Shown piece by piece: positions 1 through 11,700 of a DNA stretch of 64,000 nt (positions within the stretch are counted from its first letter, which is position 1; each line of letters begins with the position of its first letter). The translations under genes and the position numbers were made by a program. The DNA comes from Spirodela intermedia (taxonomy: Eukaryota > Streptophyta > Magnoliopsida > Alismatales > Araceae), in assembly GCA_902729315.2 (NCBI GenBank), contig LR746277.1:1865001-1929000 (forward strand), read 5' to 3'. Below the pieces are notes generated by a model. It made no database searches. It had not been told where the DNA came from and saw nothing but the letters and a program-made list of their open reading frames with translations.

Positions 1-2835
1 CAAAATAACCATTTCATATATTTAGAAATATCACAAGTACATCTAAGGAGGAAGAACCTAAGAACTTTCAAATGGTAATTTTTATGGTCATTTGGATATA
101 AAAGAATTTTTACGTTGGTTGACCATGATTGAATTTTTTTACTATATGAACATTCAATAAATGAAAGTTTATTACAACCAAGTTGAAGGGTGGAGTATTG
201 AAATGCTACATACAACTCCACTAGACACTTTCTAGATCAAGGAAAGAACTTATTTGTATATGATTTAAAATGAATAAATTAGTAAAACCTTACTTTCTTC
301 CACCTAAGTATAAGCATATTTTGTAGAAACATTATCCAAATTGCAAACATAGTATCACAAATATGGAAGAATATGCATAAGTTTAACATAATATCTTCTC
401 AATAAATTTTAAAAACTCAAAATGTTCTACAATTTCTCAATTTAAGAGGTAATATTTCACATTTCCAAACATAATTGAAAAGGCAAAAAGTAGATTTTAA
501 AATTCTAGTGATATTTCACATTTCTCACAAGAAAATGTAAAGAGATTAAAGATAGATTTTCAAATTGTAGAAATATTATCTAAGGAAAGCTATACCAATT
601 TGATGTTGATACCACTCATTTTCATATAGCATTGTTCATATGTTTTATAGAAATGACTATAAAATTATTTCAGGCCAAATAAAAGAACTAAGTTGTTAAA
701 TAATGTTAGATAAAAGGAAAATAAAATCATGGTAATTGATAAGAAAGAACTTATACAAAATTTAGATGACTAATCTTGAATATTTGTGATAGTAAACTCA
801 AATAGCACTTCGATTTACTAATGTTATGCTTAGATCTATATGAAAGGTTTTATTTTTATAAAATTTAATCATAATAAGAATAATTTATACTACTTTTTTA
901 TTAGTGAGTGATCATATTTTCCTTATAGAAAAAAAATATTGATTCTAGAAAAAGTGTCCCCATGAATTAGGAATTTATCCAATAGTCTAAAAGACAGACT
1001 TAGGAGAACTATCTTATTAAATGAAAATTTATATTATTTACTGATCACCAAGTAACTCTTTTTAATACACAAGTTTGTTTTAATTATTCAATAATTTAAT
1101 TTTTCCTTGTAACATAGGAAGATTAAACTATATTGCAAATGCACAAGTAGGAAGGTAATGTGTTCATTCTTCATTATGAATTGATAGTTTTGATTTTTTA
1201 AAATATTTATAAAAATATGATGAAGGTTTTGCTCATCTAAGAAATTTTTAGGATATAACTCAATCCAAGGATTTCTTACAGAAGAAAATTTTGGTGCCAC
1301 AATTCTTAGAAGATAATGGACACGAGATGAGATAGTTGATAGGTACAAATTGAAAATTACTTTGGTGCTCCCTTGTGATATTGATAGTTTCATAAGAGCA
1401 TTTGAATGTTGTCTACTTAATTTATTGTCAAGCTTCTCATATCAAAGTTTATGAAAGGATCTTAAAATAATCAACGTAAGCCCATTTAATACGAAATAAA
1501 CTAGATCATCATTAAACATAATCTGACAATGGATTGAAGAGTATGAAATGATGAATTTCTAAAGGATAAAGAGCTTATACTTTTTGATTGTGGACAAATT
1601 TATAAGATGAGAAGTTATGGAGATAGAAATTTTCTCAATGAAATTATAGGCTAATGTATCATTTTGACTGGGTATTCACTTGTATTTTTGGAAACAAATT
1701 TATCTTTTGAATAAGTGACTCTATTATTATATAAAATTTCATTCAAGTATTCAATAGGCAAATACCATCATGTTATGTTTTCTGATATTTCATATAGATC
1801 ATTGGATGAATAGGGTTGTATTATCTCCTTAATCAACAATGATCAAGACAAGGATCAGATGTGGCCCATTTGGGCATCCTAGAAAATTATACATATGATG
1901 ATGTTTAAAATATCTTTGAAAGAAAACTTAGATTTCTTTCCATTGAGTTTTAATAAAGAGTTCTTAGCATTTCTTACTATTTAATTCCGATTGATGACTG
2001 TCATTATCCACAAGTCTTCCTTTCATTGATTCAAAATGTACAAAATTTCTTAAACTGAATAATACAAATCCTAAGACTTAAAGTATAGATAACTAAATTT
2101 TTTAATCATGAAACATTTAATGATCTCTATTAGTTTCAATTAATGAATCCTTCATTTAATTATCTTAAAACCTTAATCATACACAGATAATACCAATAAA
2201 TGGTCATGCCGAATAATATTCTCAATATGCCATTTTTTCACTAACCATTGGCTTTTTAAGCATTTTTCAGTCCCTTCATCCTTGACCTCATTAATACTGT
2301 TTATAGTTTTTTACGGTGGAGACTTATGCTAGTATTTGCCAAATAAAATCTCTGATGTTTTGTACACGGCTTATATTTCACTTGTATGCCAAGGAATTGG
2401 ACAATCACACCAATGAAGGTAAGGCAAAAATATTGACTAACTTAATGACCGAAGGTCAGCGAAAATTTTGGTTATTAGTTAGAGATTTTTACCAGCCACA
2501 TGCATGCCCACTAGGGCAGCCTCCGAAGTAAATTAAAGTGGAATTTTTTTAGGATATATGTGATATCTGTGTGTAAATATGCAATCAGCTTGGGTCGTTC
2601 GTTGGAAGTTATTAAACCGAAAGGAGAGAATATTCTAGAATGGAACGCATGTGCCTCATGATTTTCAATATTGTCCGCACGTTAAATTGTTTTCTTGAGT
2701 AATAGTCTTATGAGAATAGTAACTTTTAATTAAGAAAAATAGGTTTCATAGGAGGAATGAGGGAGCTGCGGAGTGGTGCATAGCCGGGGCTTAAAGGCCT
2801 ATACATACGTGAGGAAGGACGAGTGGAGGGCTGGG
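1..2835. other. AT-rich intergenic DNA, no gene seen
   Basis: No open frame longer than about 100 codons and no recognisable domain on either strand. Base composition is strongly AT. The right end (about 2700-2835) is the downstream flank, and probably the 3' UTR, of the minus-strand ABC transporter gene. Near 1860-1885 there is a faint resemblance to the copia pre-integrase GHP motif, too weak to annotate. Confidence 0.6.
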
Positions 2836-5800
2836 TCAGTTGTCGGCAGACGTGAGGCGCTGTTGGAGGCTGACCAGAGAGAAGTAGGCGCCAGAGGGGC
2901 CCTTGGCGAGGAGGGAGGCGTGAGTTCCCTTCTCCACCAAGGTCCCCTTGTCCACTACCGCGATCACGTCGCAGTTCTGGATGCTGCTCAGCCGGTGCGC
3001 GACCACGACGCTGGTCCTCCCCACCATGACCCTCTCCAGTGCCTCCTGGACGACGCTCTCCGAATGGCAGTCCAGCGCACTTGTGGCCTCGTCCAGCAGC
3101 AGCACGGCCGGGTTCTTCAGGATGGCCCGGGCGATCGCGACGCGTTGTTTCTGGCCCCCCGACAGCTGGATCCCGCGGTCTCCGCACCAGGTGTCATAGC
3201 CGTCCTTGAGCACGCTGATAAAGTCGTGCGCGTTGGCCGTCCGCGCCGCGGCCTCCACCTCCGCCTCGCTTGCCTTCTCAGCGCCGTAGATAATGTTCTC
3301 CCTTATGGTGCCGGCGAACAGGGTCGGCTCCTGGCCCACCAGCGCGATGCGGCGGCGCAAGTCGCGCAAGTGGTAGGACTTGATGTCCCTCCCGTCGATC
3401 TTGACGCTGCCCTTCGCCGGGTCGTAGAACCGTTCGATGAGGGCGATCGCTGTGGACTTGCCAGAGCCACTTTGGCCCACCAGCGCCGTTGATCGGCCGG
3501 GCTGAATATTGAGGGAGAATCCGTTGAAGATTATAACGTCGGGCCTGGCGGGGTACGCGAACACCACGTCCCGGAACTCGATGCGCCCCGTCAAGCTCTT
3601 CGCGCGATGGCCGTCGGCGTCCTCGGGTTCGATGTTCGTGCAGCGGTCGAGCACGGCGAAGACGGAGCCCACGGCATCGGCGCCCTTGACCAGGTCGGTC
3701 GTCATGCTACCGGCATCGGCGATGACCCGACCGGTGCTGACGAGGATCATGAAAGTCTGGAAGAGCTCCTTAGCGGTGATGTATCCCTGGGAGATGAGGC
3801 GGCCGCCGTACCAGAAGTCGAGGCACCATGTGCAGGTCATCAGACTCTGGGAGGTGCCTAGACCGATGCCGGCGAACCACGACTGCCTAATGGCCTCCCG
3901 CCGGGGCCCCATCTGCGACGCGTCGAACAGCTGGAGGATGCGGTCCTGGGAAGAAAAGGCGGTGATGGTGCGGAGGTTGGAGACGGCGTCGACGGCCAGC
4001 TTGCTGCTCTCCGACTGCGACTTGATGACCTTGGCCGACATACGCTTCAGCAGCACGCGGCGGGCGTAGAAGCAAATGATGATGATGGGCTGCACGGCGA
4101 TCATGACCAGTGCGAGCCGCCACGCAATGACCAGCCCCAGGGTGCAGGCTATGATTACCGCCGAGAAGGTCTGTACCAGAAGCGCCATCCGATCTCCGAC
4201 GAGGGATCTCACCTGAAACGGTAGCGTTTGAGCAAACTCCCCCGTGAGCGTGCGGTTCCCACGGGAGGCCACCCGTTGTAGACTCTCTGATGATCAATGG
4301 ATAGAGACGTTTTGACTCACCACACTGGCGTCTTTGGCGAGTCGGGAACAGATGGCACCGGTGGAATTCTCGTCCTGGTCGAACCAGCCGACCTCGAAGG
4401 TGAGGATCTTGGAGAGCATCCGCTCTCGGATTCGCTTCGTAAGTCGCTCCCCCATGAAGGCGAAGTTGTAGTGCTGGCACACGTTGAGAGCGAAGGATAA
4501 GATAAAGAGGGCGACGAAGATCAAGGTGTACATACGGATGTGAGACTTGATGTCGTCGTGGTCCGTCAGAAAGTAGACGGATATCACGCTTCCCATCGCG
4601 TACGCGTACGCCGGCTGAATGGCCCCGAACAGAGCTGCGCTGAGCAGTCCCAAGGTCACCTGCTTCCATTCGGGTGCGTTCATCATAAGCAGTCTCCGAA
4701 ACGACGGGACCGGGAAGGCCTCAACCTCCGTTCCCTCCAACCTGCCGCCGCCATCCTGCTTTACCGTCGTGGAAGCATCCCTGAAGGAGCTTGCCGAGCT
4801 CGACCGGCTGACCCTCGACGACGAGCGCCTCCAGCTCATGCTGTGGCTGCTTTGGTCCAAATTAGTGCCGAACTGCGACGACAGAGAAGTCCCTCCACCC
4901 GCCGCATTCGAGGAGGTCCCTTCTTCCCTGCCGCCCTTAGCGGCGTTCCGTTGCAGCTTCTCCAGGGACGCGTAGGCGCCAGTGGGATCCCGGACGAGCT
5001 CTTCGTGGGAGCCGGACTCCACCACCTGACCCTCCTGGACGACCGCGATCACATCTGCATTGCGGATGGTCGAGAGACGGTGCGCGATGACGATGGTGGT
5101 CCGGCCCATGGCCGCCAAGTCCAGGGCCTCCTGGACAATGCGCTCCGACTCGGAGTCCAGCGCGCTGGTCGCCTCGTCAAGGAGGAGGATCTTGGGGGCC
5201 TTTATGATTGCCCTGGCGATGGCGATCCGCTGCTTCTGCCCACCCGACATCTGGACGCCCCTCTCGCCCACCTGCGCAGTACAGTTCAGGGTAAAACACT
5301 TGCTCAGACCCGGGCAAGTACTGGCACCGCCCTCCGCTCGAGGGGATCAAGATGGGTAATTTGGAACGAAGTTAATAAAACATAAATTCGAACATTTATT
5401 CTCCAATGTGATCAGAGACTCTTTATCCCGCCACGCAAAGATGCATGCACAATGAGGAATGTACGCCGAGGCTGGTTACAGCCATTGCTGTGGGTGGGGT
5501 CATGTCCGAAGGAAACGGGAGTCGACTGGGAGCCCGGGAGGGGAGCCGTGGTGGAGGTTAGGACAGATATTCTAGAAGTACGATCGGCACGTTGCTGTCG
5601 CCGGTGGCCGGAGGGTCCGGTGACGACGACGGGCGCTGACTTTAATGGAGTCCACTCTTGCAAGGAAAGGGCCGAGAAGGAGACAGTGCCGTCGCGTGCG
5701 TATAGCCAGCCCGCCTGCAACGTCCCTGCTGATCGATTGCGACCGCCCATCCGACGAGCAGGGCCCCGCGGGGTCTCCTGGTGGCTCTCGTGGAGCCGAC

Positions 5801-8138
5801 GGAGATGGGACTAAATTAGTGGATCCTCTGCGTTGTAAAAGTTTCACTGGCCGGACGTTGGGCCGCCAGAACTAGAGTTCAACACCACCGAGGGTGTGAG
5901 GAAGGAGGCAGGAGGACAATCATAGCGACGATTTAGAGACTGGGGCCTTCTGGTTTGAAAGTCGAAAATTGTGGAAGTGGAGTGCCAAAAGGAGAACGCT
6001 TTCCACCGGGGCTTACTCCCTCCAACGGGTTTATGTGGACTCTGAGGTGGAACAGATTCTCCACCTGGAGAAGGGGGCCCTGATTATGCGGCAAGTCAAC
6101 GGTGGAAGGATCATGATCTGACTATCTAGTGAAATTGCGGAAATTGTCGTATTTCTAAGAAAAATGCTGAGAGTGATAGAGAGAGAAAGAGGGAGAGGGA
6201 GAGAAAGGGAGGGTGGAGGAGGAGGCATGCGGGAGATGTACCTGGGTGTCGTAACCAAGGGGGAGCTGAGAGATGAAGCCGTGGGCGTTGGCGGCCTTGG
6301 CGGCGGCAACCACCTGGTCCATGGTAGCGTCCTCCTTTCCGAAGAGAATGTTCTCTTTGATAGATGTGGCAAACAGGGCGGGCTCCTGGCTCACCAGCCC
6401 CATCTGCGACCGCAGCCACTTGAGCTGCAGCCTACGGATGTCCACCCCATCCAGTAACACCTCCCCGCCCTTCGGGTCGTAGAACCTCTCCAGTAGCGAG
6501 ATCACCGTCGACTTGCCGGACCCGCTTTCGCCCACGAGCGCTACTCTCATCCCCGCAGGTACCTTCAGGTGGAAGCTCCGGAAAACTGGTGTTTCAGGCC
6601 TGGAGGGGTACGCGAACTCAACAGCTCTAAACTCCACATCGCCCAGCACATTAACGAGGACCTCACCGCTGGCGTCCTCTGAGTCGATCTTGGGCACTCG
6701 CTTGATCAACTGTTTGATCCGTTCCCCCGCTGTGGTGGCCTCAGAGAAGTACTTCACATTGGAGAGTCCGGAACCCAGGGATCTGTTCAACGCAACGGAC
6801 GAACAAACAAGCAGTAATTGCACTTCGGAAGACGAATGAATAAGAACCATTCGTCGTGAGATATGTCAAGGAATTCTTACAGGCCTCCGATAATGATGGA
6901 AGCGCCGACAGCGAAGACGGTGCCACCCTGGCCGCCGTGGTACATAACCAGTTGGCTGCCGTACCAGGCAAGGAGAGCCCAGATGGCGTAGGTGACACTG
7001 TTGGTCCCGATGGCGATACCCTTGGTCAGGCCTTGCCGCAAGCCCAGCTTGACGGACCCCTCAAGCGCGGTGGAGAACTCGGCCATCGTCTTGCTCTCGC
7101 CAACGAAGGAGTAAACCGTGCGGATGGAGGAAATAGCCTGCTCGGCGATAGACCCAGCCTTGTCGTACTCGGATCGGATCTTCGTGACCAGGCCCATGAG
7201 GATCCTGCCATACATTAGCCCAGGGATGATGAGGAGGAGCAACGTGGGGAGGGCCACCGTCGCCAGCCTCCACATCAGGATCATCGCCACGATGTAGCTG
7301 CCGAAGAAGGCGGTCGTGTTCATGATGAAATTGGGCACCTGGCGGCAACAGGACAACGATTTCAGAACCGCACTGTTGCAGCGGGGGGATGGAGGGGTGT
7401 GAGAGGTCTGCGATTAGGAACCTTCTCGCTGAGGACGTCCTGAATGACGAGGGAGTCGCTGGAGACGCTGGTCACGACCTGCGTTGTGTTGTCCACCTGA
7501 AGGTCGAAATATTCGACGTCTTGACGCAGGACGGCCTTCAGATACGTCGCCCTCATCCTCGATGCTTGCCTTTCCCCCGTTCTCGTCCAGCAGTAGCCCT
7601 CTTCAGAAAGAAGAGGAAAGAACCATGTTGCTGGCGCTCACAAAGAATAACAGAAAATAGCGTCGTAAAGAGGAAGAACAAGAAGAGTACCAAAGAAGCA
7701 CGCGAACCATAACCCAAGAGCCATGTACAGCAAATTCACCGAATTCTGGAGCAGAATTTACTTGTCAAATCACTTTCTGAGAAAAAGAGGAATTTGCGTA
7801 GCACAAACTGTTGTGGTTTTTCAGGTCGAACTCACCTTGTTGATGGAGTCGATAAAGGTGGATGATTGGGCGAACGAAGCCTCGGAGGTCTCACCTAGGT
7901 TGTTCATTATCTTGCTCGTGATGAACAGCATCAGCGGGAGAGAGAACCCGTCCCCCAAGGACCCCAGGAATCCCAGCCCCATCAGCCACATGTCCGTCGC
8001 ATCGGCATGCATAAATATTGTCCATATGGAGGAGGAGCCGCTCGACTTTGCTTTTCCATCGGCAGTGGAGGCGAAGGTGGGGCTGTCCATCCTCTTCTCT
8101 CCTGCGCTGGGGACTTCTTCGGGCGCCTTACCTGTCAT
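2836..8138 (-). CDS. ABC transporter B family member (MDR/P-glycoprotein type, ABCB15-like), 7 exons
   Basis: Full-size ATP-driven membrane exporter: two six-helix membrane domains and two nucleotide-binding domains in one 1287-aa chain, close to the usual 1230-1290. Exons that join in frame with GT-AG sites: 8138-7836, 7745-7691, 7600-7422, 7338-6881, 6782-6242, 5271-4321, 4212-2836 (stop included). NBD1 has Walker [10 protein letters not shown] (about 416-424), signature MSGGQ (520-524) and Walker B ILLLDEA. NBD2 has GQSGSGKST (1075-1083), LSGGQ and VLLLDEA. The linker is Ser-rich ([14 protein letters not shown]). Sequence is closest to the Arabidopsis ABCB15/17/18/22 subgroup ([27 protein letters not shown]). 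Members are proposed to move auxin or secondary metabolites at the plasma membrane; the substrate cannot be read from sequence. The second exon is only 55 bp and supplies the second half of a membrane helix. Start is the first ATG of the frame; Met17 is an alternative. No disruption seen. Confidence 0.97.
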
Positions 8139-8262
8139 CCCCCTCGACCCCCTACTGTGAGCAGACGAGAGAGCAGGAAGGCAGAGAGAGAACGGCGAAA
8201 GAAGAGTCGCGAAAGGGATTGAGCTCCTCAGTTCAGCCGCGACCTGGTCCTTTGCCTCCTAC

Positions 8263-8270
8263 GTATATAT
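8263..8270 (-). promoter_or_regulatory. possible TATA box of the ABCB gene
   Basis: The minus strand reads GATATATACG here, about 125 nt upstream of the ATG at 8138. This spacing fits a core promoter with a leader of roughly 90-100 nt. It is sequence resemblance only; no transcript evidence is available. Confidence 0.35.
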
Positions 8271-9816
8271 CTATCACAGGTTGCATCCACATGTCTGCAC
8301 ATGGCCAGAGCTCCATGGAAGGAGTGGGGCCCAGGGGGTGGTGGGGACCTTTCCTCACGCTGTAGGGTACAATAAGGTCACGCCTCGCTGTTACAAAAAC
8401 TAAAGATCCATGGAGCTCGTGTTATCCTCTCAGCCAGAGTTGACCTTTATCTTGGGTAATGGCAATCGTCACTAATGACGAAATAGCAACCAGGACGTCG
8501 TTCCTCCCGAGGACGATAGCGATAGGCAAGAAGTTCAATGTTGTGCCAGCAGCGAAGGTTTGACAGAGGAGGGTATAAAGGTAATCCAGGCCCGCTCTTT
8601 TCCGCCACGCCCACCGGATGAGGTAACGGCTCTCGTCGTCAGTAGTGTCGTGGGCCGAACCTGTAGGCGATCTTCCATCTCAATCACCGCCCGTGTAATT
8701 CATTCGCCGCCACTAGTACTGTCAGGACTTGTTTTCATATTGACGCGTGTCTGGGAATATAATGCCGAGGTCGACGTCGCCGCGGGCACCTGCGACCTCG
8801 CCCGTTCGGCGTGGATGCCTCTACCCCATGCGGTGGACAATGAACCACATCCCCTCAACTGCGGAGAACGATGGATATTATTTGCCGCTTCCCTTGTTGC
8901 GGTCTCTCATATATCCCCATTAAGTTCGTATGTTGTGCACAAGGAGTTCATCTCGCTTTAAAATCAAGCTGGGGAATGTCAGCAACCTGCGAATTATGCC
9001 GGTTGGTTGTGAAGAGGGTTCGAATGAGAATGCAAGCTGTCTCAGGGTCCCATCCCGCATTAGAAAGAGGGAGAGAGAGAGAGAGAGAATGTGTGTGGAA
9101 GCAAAGATAGGTTGCCTGAGAATCTTTGTCAATGGTATGGTTGAACAAGAGGGAGAACTTTCGAAGTGAAAAACCCGTTAATACGTGAGGCCAGGCTATG
9201 ATTTGGGAAATCTTGGTCTGAGCTCATCTTCCCTCGTCTTTTTCATCACTTTAGTTTCAGAATCAAATTGGAGAAGAAAACTAAACCCAAACCAACTAAT
9301 ATTATCCTGTTTGACTAGTTTTTCTCAGACCAACTCATATCTTCCCTCAATCTAATCACTTCATATTTTTCTCTCTATCACTGGCTCTCCCAGGAGATTC
9401 GATTCGAAGGTCAAACCGGGGCTCTATGAGCCGGGGTCAACCTCAACGAAATCTGGCATGAAGCTCATCCTCAGTATTCTCCAAGCTTGAATAGGTCCAC
9501 GAAGACGAGACGTTGGGATGTATTCTTTTGACGTTCTACCTCGCAAAATCAACAAAGAAAATGTTGATTACTCTTCTTCCTTTCTAATATTAGTATTCTG
9601 ATTGACTTGACAAACAATATCAACGCCTAATTATGCACCATCTATTAAAAGAGCCCCAGCCGTGTGAATATGTCAGCCAGGAGAGCAAGTCAACGCATAG
9701 TCCGGACTTCAGCTCATACGGAAGCAATGACGAATGGAAAAGGAAGCGAAATCACGCAACCTCCGCCCACGCGTCCGTGCCTCGGTGAAGTCATTCTTTC
9801 ATGGAAAAACGCACCA
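8271..9816. other. intergenic, upstream flank of ABCB gene
   Basis: Moderately GC-rich to about 9.0 kb, then AT-rich. Contains a short (GA)n run near 9069-9088. Short frames show no recognisable domain and I see no gene. Confidence 0.5.
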
Positions 9817-9932
9817 CTCGTGATCTTCTCGCCTCTTCTACGCCGAGATCACCTCTCGTGATCTACTCGCCTGCTTATACGGCGACCGCGCCTCTCGTGA
9901 CCTGCTTGGTTGTTCCACGGCGGCTCAGGCTC
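9817..9932. repeat. three imperfect 38-39 bp tandem repeats
   Basis: Units begin at 9817, 9855 and 9894, each starting with CTCGTGAcCT or CTCGTGATCT followed by a pyrimidine-rich stretch and a CGCCGAg/GGCGAcc/GGCGGct core. The array is more GC-rich than its surroundings. No coding potential is evident. Confidence 0.6.
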
Positions 9933-11310
9933 TCTACCCTCTGAGAGCCTTCTCTCGCAGAAGCGCGTTTAAAATGGCATACCTATTCGTTCAATTATAC
10001 CGTGATCATCGAAGATCGGCCTTCCCGCCCCCGATCGGTTCGCTTCTGACCCACGTTGGAGACGGAGTTCTTTCCAGCTGATCACTCTAAGCCTGCCCAT
10101 TTCTCTTCTAGTCGAAACTGAAGCGGACGTGGTCCATGAGAGCCAATCTTTAGCCCAAAGGGCTATAAAGGACGAGTAAGGATTCGGTCGGTGAACAACG
10201 GTGTACATATAGCTGTTCCAGCCGGAATTGTCAATGGCTCACAGGATATACAAATCAATATATATATAACACAGATTTTCCCTTTAGCATATTCTACAGA
10301 TCACATGCTTCTAAAACTCCGGATGTGGAACGTGCACTACGGAAATTGGGCGCCTATGAACCATATAATGTCGAAGGACCAGCTCTATGTTTTCGCAGTC
10401 TAGATGGTTAAAATGTCCAAATCCCAGATTAGGACTGCGGAAAGCACTGCATAGAGTTGAAAGTGTCCTTTGACGTTAGGTTCATGGGGTTGAAAGTTCA
10501 AATTTGGATTGTAGGCCACGGAAAACAATCTAAGATGGCTTGGCTGTCGAACACATTCTACGGGCCACAGTCCTCCAGAGTCATAATTAGCTTTCGGTCT
10601 AATGTCACTCAGTGGGACGGATTTGGTTGAACCACGTTTTATTGTTATGCTGTTCCTTTAGGGCCCATAGTCTGCACAATGGGTGGACTACACATACTTT
10701 TGACTACAATACATTTGATTTCAGCAAAAACTGTTCCTCTTCTATGTACGTTGACTCTTCTACACACTTAAACTTTGATTCTATAATACAAGTGGCACAA
10801 TGCATTTACTGAAAATAATGAGATAAAATATAACTCAAGTAAGATATTCATTTGACACAATTATTGGCAAAATTTTGCAAAAATCATGGAGAACTCTTCT
10901 AGTTTTCTCTTGAGGTCATTATTGTGATTGAGAATATTCACACATTAATGTGAATGGCATGTTTTAAAGGCTATTACTCAAATGACATACGGTGATGTTT
11001 TCCTGCTAAAAGTAATACATGAAAAAAGATCAAAGAATTCACATACTATTAATACCCTTCATTTTGATACTACGAGCAAAAAAATATTTATTAAGTGTTT
11101 ATTGAATATTTAATGAATTTCGTAAGAGATTATGTTAAAAGTTAAATATTTCAGATAATTATTCAATATGTATAAAATTAATACTCTTGTGATCATATGG
11201 CTAACCAATTAATCCAATTAGTTCATCTTTGAGATTTTTATATGTTGGAACTAATTCAGCATCTTAGAGTTTCTATATAAGTATAGAAAATTTAGTACAA
11301 ACACTTGTAA
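9933..11310. other. intergenic, no gene seen
   Basis: Short frames only, no domain recognisable on either strand. AT content rises steadily towards 11 kb. Confidence 0.5.
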
Positions 11311-11700
11311 AGAAATATTCGAGAAATCTTTAAATATGAAAGACATTGACAAGTATTGAACTCAGAATTAAGACGAGACATATCGGAAGCCTCAGCAAGA
11401 AAATCTTCGAGAAATCTTGAAATATTAAAGGCATTGGAAATTATTGAACTTAAAATTTTGATAATGACAAGTCAGAAGCCACAATGAAGAAATACATGAA
11501 AAATCAAAGTATCAAAGTCACTTGTAAGGTTTGAACTCAGAACCTAAATGACAACACATTGGAAGCCTCAATAAAGAAATGTTTATAAATTCATGAAATA
11601 TCAAGTTAGATACAAGTCTCAATCTAGAATACATATGACAACAAGTCTGAAGCTTTAGCGAGAAGATATTTGAAAATTCACAAAAAATAAGTTGTTGCCA
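11311..11700. repeat. degenerate ~88-bp tandem repeat, 4-5 copies
   Basis: Copies begin near 11311, 11398, 11488, 11575 and 11661, giving periods of 87, 90, 87 and 86 bp. Each opens with AGAAATat or AGAAaATcT, then GAGAAATCTT-like or CATGAAATATC-like text. The middle has ATTGAACTcAGAAtt, and the end has GGAAGCCTCA followed by aaga. Copies are well diverged, so the array is old. No protein reading frame is maintained through it. Confidence 0.65.

Noticed and set aside
1860-1885. Possible copia pre-integrase motif (W..GHP-like) on the plus strand
   Set aside because: Requires a frameshift within the motif and has no supporting domains on either side.
2773-3492. Long plus-strand frame (239 aa) and several others opposite the ABC transporter
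   Set aside because: Antisense shadows of GC-rich coding exons; the minus strand carries the full set of ABC motifs in phase across splice sites.
4540-5385. 281-aa plus-strand frame
   Set aside because: Lies opposite exon 6 of the ABC transporter and has no domain; a composition artefact.
11311-11700. CRISPR-like regular repeats
   Set aside because: Copies are continuous, diverged, without unique spacers, and the genome is a plant nuclear one.
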